A stretch of DNA of 64,000 nt from Sciurus carolinensis (Eukaryota; Chordata; Mammalia; Rodentia; Sciuridae): contig NC_062222.1 of NCBI RefSeq assembly GCF_902686445.1, positions 40,733,792-40,797,791 on the forward strand, read 5' to 3'. A program made the position numbers and the translations under genes. Under the pieces are notes generated by a model. That model worked only from the letters and a program-made list of their open reading frames with translations. It was not told where the DNA came from and did no database searches. Positions 35,715-48,585 of the stretch are shown piece after piece (within the stretch, counting starts at the first letter, position 1; each line of letters starts with the position of its first letter).

Positions 35715-38700
35715 ATGTAAAGAAGGTAATGGAGATCCTGGTTTCATTCTTGTGTTTTTTACATTTCCTTCATATTTGCTATATTTTTTAAAAGATTTAA
35801 AATATGTGTACACATATATTAAGTAAGTACTTTATATTTAAACATTTTATTTGTATTAGTTCTGTATCTACACATTGCTTTCCTAAGAGTTATTTCACTT
35901 CTATACTTCAAAGTCTCATCAGTGAGATTCATCTACAACTCAATGGAATTTTTTAAGAGAAAAATTACCTTCACAATTGGAAAATAATAATTTGTCATTT
36001 TCTAGTTTGAAATTCAATAAGAAAGCATGCTTCCACTATAAAAAAAAAATCTCTCCAATTTGCTCTATAAGCAGCTTCATTTTCCCTTTCTAACCTCTAT
36101 CTTGCAATTCTCCTATGAATCCCCATAAGTTTATAATGTAACATTGGTCACTTTTTAAAATCTTGTCCTGTTAAGTGCCTTTTATTAGTGGTGATGGGGG
36201 AATAGAGGGGTCATGATAAGAGTCCAGTAAAATATCATTGTGGAGGCATGATCTTCTGAACTAATTTTTTAAAATTTTTTAGAGGATCTGTTGCTTTTTA
36301 TTACTGACATAAATCTGGAATTAAATAGGTCTCTTCAATTGTTGAGAGTTTAGACTGTTTTTAAGTTAATAATTATAATATTGACTGGAAATAGTTGCTC
36401 TACAGATTAATAAAAAAACACATGAACAAAATCAACAATTTTTTCAATTAAGAAATTAGTGTCATCATACTACAAATACTTTTATGCTATATTTCCATGA
36501 TTTTACTATATTATAAGTACCCTCAAATTAATATGAAACCAGAGGACAAATGTTAAATGAAAGCATATATTAATTAATCAATTACATGTTTAGTACATGA
36601 ATTATATTAGATAATGATAGGTCAGTTTAGGAGTTTCTTATGATATCAAGGTAGTGTCTGGTTGCAAAAGCCATGAAGAGAATATGTTAAATATACAGAC
36701 CACTTTGTGGGTAAAAATGTTAAGGTAACTTCTGGGACTAGGAAAAAATTGATGTGAACATAGATGAAAAATTATTTAAATCTATTAATAACATGTTTAA
36801 TTTATTAAGTTTTATTAGGTACAAAACAATACAAGGGTCTTGCAAAAGCAAGTGTAAGGTGATGCTTCAAATTAATTACAGAATTCAAGAATTACACATA
36901 GCTAACTGAAAAAAAATTAAGGAGAAACAATATTAGCTCTGCAATATTGCAGGGTAAATATAAAAGGAAAACTATCAGAGTCAAATGAGAATCTAAGGCA
37001 AGACTGTAAACTTTTAGAGAAGAGGAACAGATCTTGATAAAATATTTTAAAAGACTAAGTCATAGCTTAGCTATTTCTAGATTTCTAGTAAAGGGAAAAA
37101 ACTGATTACAGAATAGAAACATTCTACTTTTTGAAGAACAACTGACTATCAGGAGGAAGGGGACAGTAGAAACAATCATAATTTTTATATTCATGGGAAA
37201 AAATGTGAGGTTTTGAAACACAGAAAATTATGGAAGGAAGGACAGATCATCTTCATAAAAGATTAATTAATAATTAATTAATACCATTACAAAAAAGAAA
37301 AAGTAGTAATGCCTCTTTTACCCCAATCATGTATAGAGAAAAACGAATAACTGTTGCAAGGGCACCATCTGCTGGAAAATAAGTCAATAAACAAATGAGC
37401 TCAGAGGATAGTAATCTATTCACAAATCCATAATGGCAATGTCCTCCATCTGATCTAGACCGAAAGCTATTAAACATACATTTAAATGTTTAATGCCCCC
37501 CCAGGGAGCAATAACATGAAAACTAATTGAATGATAAAAAAGTACAATAAAAACTACTAAATAATTAGATTGAATCCCTTGTTAATACAAAGCTGCACTT
37601 TGCATTTCTGAAAAATGTTCCTTTTACACAAAATAAGCATAAATATTAACAACATCAATTATAATATTTTATCTAACTGCCTATAAAAAGATGTATTTTC
37701 TAATCTATTCAATTTTTGGTAACAAAATTTCTATTTTGGTGATACAAAGTAGGTTGTCTACTCTTTCATTATAGATTTTGTATATATTAACTTTAATGAG
37801 TTACATGTACACATTCACACACAAATTTACATTATGCATAAACTATTTTTAAATGTAAGCAGTCAGGAATGCATTTATAGCTTTTTAATAATTTTATTTC
37901 ACCAGATTTTACAAATTCTCATTTTCCTTTATTTCTTAACCATCTACAAGCTGGCCTACAGCCTCATTAATACCCACACATCTAAACTTTGTCTCCTGTT
38001 TATATCCAGAACTGAAGTACTCAGTGGCAATTTTTTCCTGGAAGTACTGACTTTTCAGTGTTAGCTATACCTCTTCTACTTAGATTTGAAATCATGGTTT
38101 CACATTCTGTTTTCAAATCTCTGAAATCACCATTCTTTATTTCCAGATCTGGGTTGTCTTTCCTCCCACGCCAGACTCTTTGTGTCCCTGTACCTTACAT
38201 TTTACCACTTAGTTACAATCCAAGAAGGATCCAGTAGAATTCTCCTGGGGTGAATTAATTATGTATTTAGAAAAATACTAAATAAGTTGAGTATTTTGGA
38301 GGAGAAGACACAAAGAACATGTACTATCAAATATTATTAGGAATATTCTTTATAAGGGAGACACTGCTTTATATAGAAGGTTTTACATATGTTGATTAAT
38401 AATACCAATCTATATATTTATTATAAAGAGAAACAGGTCCAGATATAAACTTATTTTTAAGGTGCACCAGAGAGGAGGCTGATTTAGACACTATATTACC
38501 AGGATGAGATATTAAAAAGAGAGATACCTGATACTAATTGTGGAATTTCTCTGCTATAGAAAAACTTATTTAAGAAAACATTTTTGTCTTTGATCAGTAA
38601 TTTTTTGATGAAAAACTTGAATTGCTCAAGAACCATTTTATGTAATGATATTCCTTGAATATTTCTGCACTTAGGCACTTGTAAAACAGAGAGAAAGTAT

Positions 38701-39290
38701 ATGAACATATGCTCCAATAGGTCTCTTCCTTTGTGCTAACGAGTAAACACTGTATGTGCAAGAAACAAAGTGAGTTTCACAAAGATAAGTTACCTGACCT
38801 ACTTCAAGTGGCTCCATTTTATTTAATCTTTTTTGTGTAGTCTTTTTCAAAGTTAATGCATTAATTTTGATTCACTAAAATAAAAATATGTAACCAGTAC
38901 ATTGTGCAAGATAAAAAAAATGTGTTTATTTCCATACACTCACAAATACATATTTTATACTTATTAAATTTATTATTTTTAAAATTTTCAGAAATCTTTT
39001 ATTCCAATAAAGATTTACATGCCTCACCCATACAGTTATTAAGAATATAATATAATAAATTATGTATTATAATATGCATAATTCAAAGTATAATCAATGC
39101 CAGGAAAGAAAATGTTGTACAAGGATATAAAACTCCACAAAACTTGTTATGGTATGGGTTGGTTCTGAAAGAATCTTCCCAAAGAAGAAAATTGAAGTAA
39201 GGTTAGAAAGTTGGTGTGGTATTTTGAAAAATAATTTCAATAATTCTTCCTATTCATCTCTATATAATTTTTCTTTCTTCTTTTTTTTTT
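35715..39290. other. Long repeat-poor AT-rich stretch
   Basis: About 3.6 kb without any transposon I can recognise, the longest such stretch in the right half of the window. No convincing exon. Frames at 37274-37477, 37834-38064 and 38496-38717 are short and unrecognised. A T-run at 39280-39300 ends it. Either very old repeats or unique sequence. Confidence 0.45.
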
Positions 39291-39708
39291 TTTTTTTTTT
39301 CTGCCACCTTTCGACTACTTCTATAAAAGAATGGGGCTAATTTCCTCCTCCTCTGCGTCCTGGTTGACCATACGACTTGCTTACACCAATGGGACAATAC
39401 AAGAAGAGCAGATGAAAAGGTTTGAAAAGTGCTTGCTTGTGTATGGGGGCTTGCTCCTGTGAACATTATCCACTATGTGGACAAGCCTAGTCCAGCCATG
39501 AAGGATCAGAGACCACAATGATTGAGGTTACGAATAAAACTGTTTCCTTATCTAAGGACCAAAATATGTGACAGAGTCCACGTGAACTCACTGAAGTCTC
39601 ACACATCAAGTGGACCTCCAACAATTCATGAAATATATGAGAAGTAATTTTAGTTTCACACCACTATGCTTCATGTCATTTATTGAATAGTAACAACTAA
39701 CTAATACA
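39291..39708 (+). mobile_element. Old MLT1-like LTR
   Basis: 'cctggttgaccatacgacttgc', 'caccaatgggacaatac', 'gaaaagtgcttgcttgtg..ggggcttgctcctgtg', 'ggatcagagaccaca' and the end 'aacaactaactaataca' match the order of an old MaLR LTR in sense orientation. The 3' end is convincing; the 5' end is blurred by a T-run. Confidence 0.6.
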
Positions 39709-41234
39709 CTTGTATGCAAGGAAGCAAAGCATCCAGTGCTATAATATCCTGAATTTAAGGAACAATGGATAACAAATCTGGGATCTTGAGTTGAAGGCAT
39801 TCACCATCAGGAAAACTGCTTTATGTGAGTTAACACCAAGGAAAATTGAGGTTTGAGAGAATCCAGGCCACATTGGTCCTAGATGATCATTTGTAAATAA
39901 TTACACTTTACATAAACAGGAATAAAAAAACTTTTGCAAAGTTGTAAGCTTGAATGTGGTAATACCTGGAAACTTTGTAGTCAATTGAAATGGTAAGGTG
40001 AAGATTGGAATGAGGGACAAAGGGCACTACTGTAATAGCTTGGGTAAGTCATAATTATAGCTTGAAGTTGGGAGACATCAGTGGTTTGAGAGTTAATACA
40101 TGTTGAATCTTGTGGAGTTTTGTTTTGTTTTGTTTCCTTTCCCCTTGTGAAAGATATGAGCAATTTTCGATAATCTTCAAGGTTGAAGAACATAACAAAT
40201 CTGTTGTCACTGAAATACTATGGTATTTTCTATTAAATTAATGGTGTTAGCTTTTAGAATGATAGCATTCTGCCTTATTCTAGAAGTTATAGAGTTGTTT
40301 ATAAATAAACTGGCAGTTTTGAATTATTTCACTTTAATGTACCTATTTGTCAAATCCCTCCTCTATAATAGGTCAGAGTCCCTTGGCACAATGTGTGAAA
40401 TTGATTAGCATCCACAGAAAAATAACAAATGTAGGGAGCTAGATATGAAAGCAATATCCCCTGAAGCATAATGTATTAAGTGCCTTTATTAGTATGCATG
40501 AAGATAGACGATGCAAAAACACAGCCTTACCTTGATTTGGAGTGTACTTAAAATGACAAATATTTGATTCTCCTTTACAGATCATGGTACTTGAAAAACA
40601 AAGTGAAGTTGGTATAGTCAAAGTACTCTTTTTAAAATTCATGTTGATTATACTGAGGTACATAAAAGTAATTAATGATTCACCAAAAAAGAATATAAAA
40701 CTGTCAATAAATTAAGGTCTTAAGATGTACTTCCACAGAGAATGAATAAAAATTTGAAATAGGCTTTCATAATAGAAATAGGATAAAAATATAATCCATT
40801 TTCTGAAATGTATTTGCTTATCAACAATACAGTTAACATACCTCAATTCTCAGAAACATCATGTTATAATAATAAAGAAAAATAATTAAAAATAACTGAT
40901 TTAATTAATATAACAGTAAACTCTGAAATGTATGTAAAGTTGTATTTGATAGTAAACACATACATTTAAGATCTCCTATAAATAAATGAGCAAGGAGCTT
41001 TGTGGGTAAACTTTAAAAAAAAGCAAATTTTAGAAAGTTCAAAATCCATCAAAGCTTTTATCACATTTCTTATCCTTTGAAAAACTGTTGGGAATTTTTG
41101 ATATCTGTTATGACATGTTGAGGTTGAAAGTCAATGCTCTTCTCCTCAAATTAAAATACACATATACTAAAAATATACAAAAACAAATCTATATATGTAC
41201 TAAAAAGACCAATAATCATTGCCTTTTCTTAGAT
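39709..41234. other. Unassigned sequence
   Basis: The part 39985-40090 resembles an unnamed ancient mammalian repeat ('gaagattggaatgaggga..tactgtaatagcttgggta'). The rest shows no gene or repeat. Frames at 39981-40193, 40220-40408 and 40439-40663 are not recognised. Confidence 0.4.
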
Positions 41235-41645
41235 GCCTCAGATAATTGAGGTAGAGCATGCCACCACCCAGAACACTGGAAAATGGGCAAATGCAATGAA
41301 GCACCTCTGAGATCTGAAGGAGCTCAGGCAATGACTTTCTCAGTTAGGACGCCTAAAACTCAGGAAATAATGCCAAGAGTTAATAAATGGAATGGTGTCA
41401 AATTAAAAAGCTTCTGTACAAAAAATGAAATAGTTAGGAATGTGAAGAAAGAACCTACAGAATGGGAGAAAAATCTTTGCTAGCTACTCTGACAGAGGAT
41501 TAATATCTAGAATATATAAATAACTTTATAACAAATATCAAATAACCCAATTAATAAAAGGGCAAATGATTTAAACAGACACTTCTCAAAAAAAGAAATA
41601 CAAATCACCAAAAAATATAGGAAAAAAATGTTCAACATCATTAGT
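41235..41645 (+). mobile_element. L1 ORF2 C-terminal fragment
   Basis: The plus frame at 41283-41483 reads NKWNGVKLKSFC and PTEWEKNL, characteristic of the L1 ORF2 C-terminal third, and the sequence continues through 'gaggattaatatctagaatatat', 'aataacccaattaataaaagggc' and 'cagacacttctcaaaa'. It breaks off without reaching the 3' UTR. No tail or duplication. Its position just before the L1M below could mean a separate fragment or a rearranged part. Confidence 0.85.
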
Positions 41646-43214
41646 CTGTAAGGGTAAGTATAGCAAAATCTATCTATTCAGTTTCTACTTGGAATTCCCA
41701 TTGCATTTCTTTCTACTGAGTGCAAGGTAATATCCATTCTGGATAAGGGTTTGATAATCTATAAGACAAGGGAAGTCAGAAATTTTCTTCAAAGCCAGTT
41801 CTTAGAGAAAAGTGTGAGGAATTTAGAGTAATATTTCTAGATTTCATGGTGGGCGTTGGAGAAAAAAGTTTTGGCTTTCTACGAATCACCTTGAAGAAGA
41901 GAAATTCTTTGGTTTTTATAACCTGACTTGGGGGACTAAAAAGATTAGGAAAATGGCAGTAAGAAACTGCTTCTCTGCCCCTTCCAATATCCTTCAGTTC
42001 AAAGTATGCAGCATACCAAAGCAACAAACTTTGAGGGATTGTTTTCTGACCCTAACAATGCTGAGGGACCTAATGGAAAAAGTTAACCACACGTAAGAAG
42101 AGAAGGGTAATATAAACAGAAGAAGAATCTAAGAGTAAATCAGAAGGAAACACTAGAAATAAAAAATACTGAATCAGAAATGAAGAATGCCTTTGATGGG
42201 AAATTTAAGTGACTGGACAAAGCTGAGAAAATAATCAGTGAGGCTGATGATATGCTAGTTGTAATTTTCCAAACAGAAAAACAAAGAGAAAAAATATTTT
42301 TAAAAGAGAAAGAGAACTTCCAAGACCTGTGGGACAATTATCAAAGATGTAACATACAGAATGGAAATTAAAGTAGGTGAATAGAAATAAACAGGAAATA
42401 TTTGAAGAAATAATAATAGATATTTTTCCAAAACTAACATTAATAAAAGGCTCCACACCAAAGTGACTCAGAGAATACCAAACAAGAAAATAATGGAAAA
42501 CAAATCATAAGAAAAACTTGTACCTGTGAATGTCCTATTCAGATTGAAGAAATTCAAATGAAAATATTAAAAGAAGCTGGGGATGAGTAGTGGAGAATAG
42601 AAAGACAAACTTTTACCTATAGAGGGAGAAAGAATTGAATTGCATTGGGCTTAAGTTTAGAGGCTATGAAAGCAAGAAAAATGCAGTCAATATTTAAGGT
42701 TTGAAATGAAAAACATATATATCAACCTAGAAACCTGTTTTTAGTGAATTATTCTTGAAAAGTGAAGAGTATTAGAAAGTTTCCCAGACAAATGGAAAGG
42801 GGATAGTTCTTCCAGAACCCTGAAAAGGAATAGGAAATAGCAATAAACATTTAGATGTGAACATAATTAATTAATAATCATTTTAAATGTGAATGGTAAA
42901 ATATACTAACTAAAAGACAGATTTTCAGAGTAGATTAAAAAAATCAATAAGTAAATTTAATCTAAAAACCCCACTTTAAATACCAATAGACACATATGTT
43001 AAAGGGATGGAAAAGTTTATATCAGGCTAATAAAAATCAAAATAAAACTACCATAATTATACTAATTTCAGGTAAAGCAGACTCCAGAACAATGTAAATT
43101 ATTGGGGATAAGAAAAATGACATCAGATAATTATTATAAAGTCGATTCTACACAATGTCATTACAATTGTTGAGGTATAAACTCCTTACCATAGACCTCA
43201 AAATATGTGATGTA

Positions 43215-43372
43215 GGGGTGGGGGGAAGGAAAAATAATAGAATGAGACAAACATCATTACCCTATGTACATGTATGATTACAGAAATGGTGCAACTCTAC
43301 TTCATGTACAACCAGAGAAACAACATTTGTACTCCATTTGTGTACAATGAATCAAAATAAATAAATTTTAAA
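43215..43372 (+). mobile_element. Very short squirrel L1 tail with 14-bp duplication
   Basis: Only the last 158 bases of the L1 3' UTR and its A-rich tail are present: G-rich start, 'accctatgtacatgtatgattac', 'gtgtacaatgaatcaaaataaat'. The target duplication aaatatgtgatgta lies at 43201-43214 and 43373-43386 without mismatch. It landed in the L1M. Confidence 0.95.
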
Positions 43373-43855
43373 AAATATGTGATGTAAAGTTGAAATATGA
43401 GGAGGGACAGACAAATATGCTCTCAGATATAAATACTTAAGTAATTAATAGATACATCAGGCATAAAATCAGCAAAGATATAGCTGAGTTTAATAGCACC
43501 ATTAATCAACTTTATCTAATTAACAATTGTAGACTGCTTCATCCAAAATCAGCAATATATGCATTCTTCTTAAACTCACATGGAACTTCAGGATAGAATT
43601 CATTCTGGGCCATAAAATAAACTTTCACAGATTTGGAAAAGGAATCATATAGTGTAATAAAATAATGGAATCAAACTACAAATCAATAAGCAAAAGGTAG
43701 CTGAAAATGACAAAATATTTGGAGATTAAATAGCTGTCATCTAAATAGCAGATGGGAAAAAGAAGTATCAGGAGAAATTTTTAAATATTTTGAATGAATA
43801 AAAAAGAAATTATGACTGATCAAAAGTTGTGGAATTCAGTCAAACCAGTGGTTGG

Positions 43856-43903
43856 AGATATATCTATATTATATCTATATCTATATCTATATCTATATCT
43901 ATA
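43856..43903. repeat. (ATCTAT)n hexanucleotide repeat
   Basis: Five to six near-perfect ATCTAT units from about 43871, preceded by degenerate units. It lies inside the L1M. Confidence 0.9.
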
Positions 43904-44333
43904 ATTGCATATATTCAAACAAAATTAAAAATCCCTAAACTAAGCATCACCCTCTGAAAGAAGAGAAAAAGGATTTAATTAAATACAAAGAAAATAGAAC
44001 ACTAAATAAAATTTAGAGCAAAAATCAATGAAATTTCAAAAGTAAATCTATAAAAGAAAATTGATGAAAACAAAAGCTGATTCTTTGAAAAAAAAAAAAA
44101 ACTATAAATTTAATGGACCTGTACTCATGCAAAAGAAAGAAAAAAATGTGAAGGCATAAATTTCTATTATCTGAAATGTAAAAGGAATCATCAATATTGA
44201 TCCTATATACATTAAATGAATATAAAGTAATGCTAATGAAGAGAAATCATATGATGATATCATTACATACAGAAAAAATTTTGACAAAATCCAGTACTTA
44301 TTTCTGATTAAAGTTCTCAAAAAAATTAACTTG

Positions 44334-44336
<3 letters not shown>

Positions 44337-44376
<40 letters not shown>

Positions 44377-44390
44377 ACACACAAACACAC
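44337..44390. repeat. (AC)n microsatellite
   Basis: An AC tract of 17 uninterrupted units, followed by interrupted AC units to 44390. It is the source of the long valine/cysteine run in the minus frame 44102-44500, which is not a gene. Confidence 0.95.
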
Positions 44391-45692
44391 ATCACCCAGA
44401 AAGGAAAATACAGATAATTTTGAGAAACCAGAAGAATTCTTGGGTTTGGGAAAAAGGGAAGATTCCTGCAGTCATTACTTTCATTCAACATGGTACTCAA
44501 AATTTTAGCTAATGCAAGAAGACAAGAAAATAAAAAGAATATAGATTGGAAAGGAGGAAGTGAAACTATTGGTTTTTGTTAAGGAGTGTGATTATATAAA
44601 ATTCCAAAGAATCAATAAAAAACAATGCCCAAAACTAATAAGGGATTATAACAAGATTTCAAGATATAAAATTCAAATATCAATTGCCTATAATTCAAAT
44701 GATTGGAATTGAAAATAAAATTCAGTGCCATTTACATTTTCAACAAAACAGTGGAATATCAAAATAACTGGAGAAAAATTCTGTGTTCACAGATAAAAAA
44801 ATTCAATACTGTTAAGCTGTCAGTTCTTTCAAACTTAATGTATACATCCAAGTCAATACCATAAAAAAATTCTCAGGAAATAATTTTGTGGATATAAGAA
44901 GGCTTATCATGACTTTTAAATGTAATAGCAAAAGACAAATCCTAACATGCTACTAACTACAGTAGATCACTAACACCATTCTACATTGAGATTTACTACT
45001 AAACCACATTAGTCACAATATTGTGATATTGATAAAAGAACAAACTGACTACTAAAACAGAATTAAAAACTTGGAAGTACACCAAAACAAACATAAACAA
45101 CTTATTGTTGACAAAGTAGAAAAGGCAATTCGATGGAGAAAGGGCCATAAAATAAACTTTCTAACAAATTATGTTTAATTGGACTTTCATCTGACAAAAG
45201 GAAAAAAACTTGATGTGTACTTTGCATCTTTCGTAAAACAAAAACAAAGACAAAAAAAAAAAAAACCCTCAAAATGATTCAACAACTTAAGCATAAAATA
45301 AAAAACTACAATGCTTCCGGTAGATAGCAGATATCATAGGAGACAATTTAGGTAACTTTACTTTGTTGATGAGCTTTTCAATGTAACAACAAAAGCATGA
45401 CACCATGACAGAAATAGTAAGTTGGTCTTTAATAACATTTAAATCTTCTACTCTGATAAAGATAGTTTTCAAAAATGAAGATAAAAGTCATAATCTGGGA
45501 GTATGTATATTCAAAATTCCTATCTGATAATATAGGAAATATACTCATAAAACTCTATTTTCATTAAGAAAACAAGTCAACCAAAAAATGGGTTAAGGCT
45601 TTGAATAGATACCTTACTATGGAGTATACAGAAAACAAGCATATAAAAATGTTTAATATCATATTTCATTTAAAAAGTAAAACCATAATGTG

Positions 45693-45930
45693 GCCAGACA
45701 AGGCAGCACATGCCTGTAATCCCAGCAGCTCTGTAGACTAAGGTAGGAAGATAGGGAGTTCAAAGCCAGCCTCAGCAACATTGAGGTGCTAACAACTCAG
45801 TGAGACCCTGTCTCCTAAACTAAAATACAAAATAGGGTTGGGGATGTGGCTTAGTGATCAAGTGACCCTGAGTTCAATCTCAGTAGCACCACCCCAAAAA
45901 AAACAAACAAATAAACAAACAACCAAAAAT
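45693..45930 (+). mobile_element. MEN-type SINE inside L1M, with 10-bp duplication
   Basis: The B1-like monomer ('cagcacatgcctgtaatcccagcagctc', quoted in part as cacatgcctgtaatccc) is followed by the ID monomer 'gggttggggatgtggcttagtga' and 'gagttcaatctcagtagc', then an (AAAC)n tail. The duplication ccataatgtg flanks it at 45683-45692 and 45931-45940. The B box has one change (gttcaatct). Confidence 0.95.
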
Positions 45931-46850
45931 CCATAATGTGACACCATTATATACATACTATGTATTTGGTGCAACAACAACAAAAAACCTGGTAATTCAG
46001 ATGGTAATGAGGGTGTGGAGCTCTCCTTCATTGCTCGTGGGAATGCAAAATAGTTCATCTACTTTGGAAGATAATTTGGAAGTTTCTCACAAAGTGGAAC
46101 ATATTCCGATCATATTATCCAACAATCACATACATAGGCATTTACCCAATTGAGCTGAAATTCATTACCACGCAAAAACATGTATACAAATATTTATAGC
46201 GATTTCATTCATAAATGCAAAAATCTGGAAGCAACCAAATGCCCTTCAATAGGTAAATAGTTATTTTTGTTGTTGTTGTTGGTCTTTGTACCTAAAATTA
46301 TTTTTATTGAATGCAAAAAGAAATGTTCTCAAGTCATGAAAAAAAAATGAAGATATCTTAAATGTATTTTACTAAGTGAAAGAAGTTAATCTGTAAAAGT
46401 ATATACATATCATTCCAACTATATGACATACGAAGAAAAGCAAATCTGTGGAGATAGTAAACACATCTGTGTGGCCTTGTGGTTGTCAAGAGTTTGAAGA
46501 CAGGAAGAGTTTAATGGGGAAGGCATGGGGCAGTTTTATATCTACATGACATAATGGTAGATACAAGGCACTTACCAGAACACATGGAACAGTGCAACAC
46601 ACAGAGTGAACTTTGACATCAATGATGGGATTTCTTTAGTAATAATTTATTAATATTGGTGCAGGAATAGTAAAAGATGTACCACACTGATTCAGAATGT
46701 TAATGACAGGGAGTATTCTATGTGAGAGAGAAATGTACACGAATAATTCTAACAATATTCCCTAAATTTCTCTATAAATCAAAAACTATTCTCAAAAATA
46801 TTCTTAATTCAAAAAAATACTAATAACCTTTCAATTTTAATCTCTTTGGT

Positions 46851-48080
46851 TGATAATTTTCTAAGAGACTAGAAATAATCTGGATATCATAGTCAAGTCA
46901 TTGTTTAATTAGTCAGTTATACAGATTCTGAGTCAAGTTTTAACATTATGTCCACATATAGCTTTTTTTCCTCCTCTCTCAGTCTGTCTTACATACAGAC
47001 ATCTTTGAAAATATAAGGAGCTATATTATTGCTTTTGAAGGGTTTCTATTTCTGGCTCAGAACCACTCCGAATACTCATGGAATATATGTTCAATTACAC
47101 CACTTACTGTGTATTTTCCCCCCACTTCATTCTAAATTATTTAGAAAACTCCTGCTTTTTTCACCATTGAATTCTGTTTTCTAGGAGTATTAGAAAAAGG
47201 AATACTAAAATATACATCAGTAAAATCACTATGGTAGTTCATTGGGTGGGCACATTAAGCACAAGCAATACTTCATATTTTTATGTTAAAAGTATTTAGA
47301 CTGTTTTGGGACTCTAATAAATGACTAACAATAAAATATTTATAAAAATAAATTAATAGAAATTTGTGAATACACAGATTACACATAATATTACTCTTAA
47401 CATTTTGTAGTGATCCCAGATCTTTCTAATTTAATTTTTATTGTATTCATTAGATTTTATTCAATATAACCCAATATGTAACACAGTGAATTTTTTTTTC
47501 TTTTGTAATACTACAGCAATGATGAACCTAAACAGTTATGACATTCAGTCTGATGTACTGGGTTCAGCCTCACATTGATCTTATAATTCCCACTAGACTT
47601 TTCAAATCCTAGGTTCTTCCAATATCCAGATCAGAGATTTAGTTGCATGATACCTGTGATTGTTATTTCTCTGTTTTTCTTTTTTTTTTTTTCTTCTCTT
47701 TTTTTCTTTTTGCGGTTCTGAGGTTTAATACTATCTGTGATAGAAGATAGGAAAATGATAGTGAAAGTTATATTGCATTTGATACTAGAAAAAATGACCC
47801 AAGGGTCATCTGACTGGATGCTCAGCCACAAAATAGAAGCCTTGAGGCTTAAGTGGTTTGCCGAGAATGTACTGCAATCACAAGAGTAGATTCTTTGTGA
47901 CATGCAGAAAATCTACAGTAGGACAAGCAGAAGTGTACAACAGGCTGAGGAGGTCTTCTTTTATATAACCAGACTTGTAAGAAAATCTTATAAGTAACAA
48001 TTTTGTTATTTTTCTCAACGAATAAGTCTAGACACTAGTGAAGCAAAAATTAAAGACAGTCAATATAAATAATAAATAAT
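46851..48080. other. Unassigned sequence with a T/C-rich tract
   Basis: A pyrimidine-rich tract at 47672-47711 explains the lysine-rich minus frame 47631-47903. No gene or repeat is recognised. Confidence 0.4.
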
Positions 48081-48585
48081 TGGGTCCCATAGGGAAGGTA
48101 GGGGCTGGTTGGAAAGAAAATCAAATGCTGTCCTTTCCTCTTTCCCAAACTCTTTCCCTTGTTCCTGCTCCAACCTGTTGCTAAAGTAACCTGTCCCAGG
48201 AATTACTGCTCCCATAGGAAGTGGTAAAAGTTGTTAATTAATGCCTCCTGGGCTTTTACTCCCTTCCAGCCCATCTGCTTCTCACATTTTGGTTCACTGT
48301 GTCCTGGTCACGTAGGCCTGGTAGGCCTGGTCCATTCACAGGATGGAGGGAGATAAGAGGGAAGAGGGCTGAACAAAATCTAAAACATATAAGAGGAGCA
48401 GGATACTCCCACGTCTTGGGATACTAGGATACCAGTTATGGCCCCCTTCTTCCTCCCAGGAAAAATCAGTGTTACTATCATTTAAATAAAACTTGCTTTC
48501 TACACTCGCCTCTGCTCTTCTCTAAGGTTCAAACTTCAACATTTGAGGAAGCAGAACTCATCACTGATGACCAGTGGTATCACTA
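48081..48585 (+). mobile_element. ERV LTR, sense; sibling of the 62178-62724 LTR
   Basis: About 505 bases, GC-richer than its surroundings. It shares with the reverse complement of 62178-62724, in the same order, tcccat at the start, ttaattaatgcc, cccatctgcttctcac, aggcct, ggagagataag-like, cttgggact/ata, atggccc..cttct, tttaaataaaacYtgct and gaggaagcagaactcRtcac near the end. The AATAAA at about 48486 is the polyadenylation signal. No internal region lies on either side. Family name not assigned. Confidence 0.75.

Larger units (their letters stand above)
41700..46850 (+). mobile_element. Long, degenerate L1M (ORF1 to 3' end) in sense orientation
   Basis: Pieces occur in L1 order. About 42130-42500 resembles ORF1 ('gaatcagaaatgaagaa', 'aatcagtgaggctgatgat', 'cttccaagacctgtgggac'). 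About 42530-43000 is the linker to ORF2. 43400-44500 is the start of ORF2 ('cataaaatcagcaaagatatagctgag', 'ttctgggccataaaataaac'). 44500-45650 is reverse transcriptase and downstream sequence ('ggaaaggaggaagtgaaact'). 45940-46260 is the C-terminal end ('ggtaatgagggtgtggag', 'ggaagcaaccaaatgcccttcaata'), followed by an L1M-type 3' UTR. All frames are broken. At roughly 5 kb including insertions it is shorter than a full-length element, so internal deletions are likely. It hosts a young L1 tail and a SINE. Confidence 0.7.

Noticed and set aside
44102..44500. 132-codon minus-strand frame with a long CV repeat
   Set aside because: The repeat is the translation of the AC microsatellite at 44337-44390, and the rest is antisense to L1M sequence.
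47631..47903. Lysine-rich minus frame
   Set aside because: The lysine run is an antisense T/C-rich tract; no family is recognisable.
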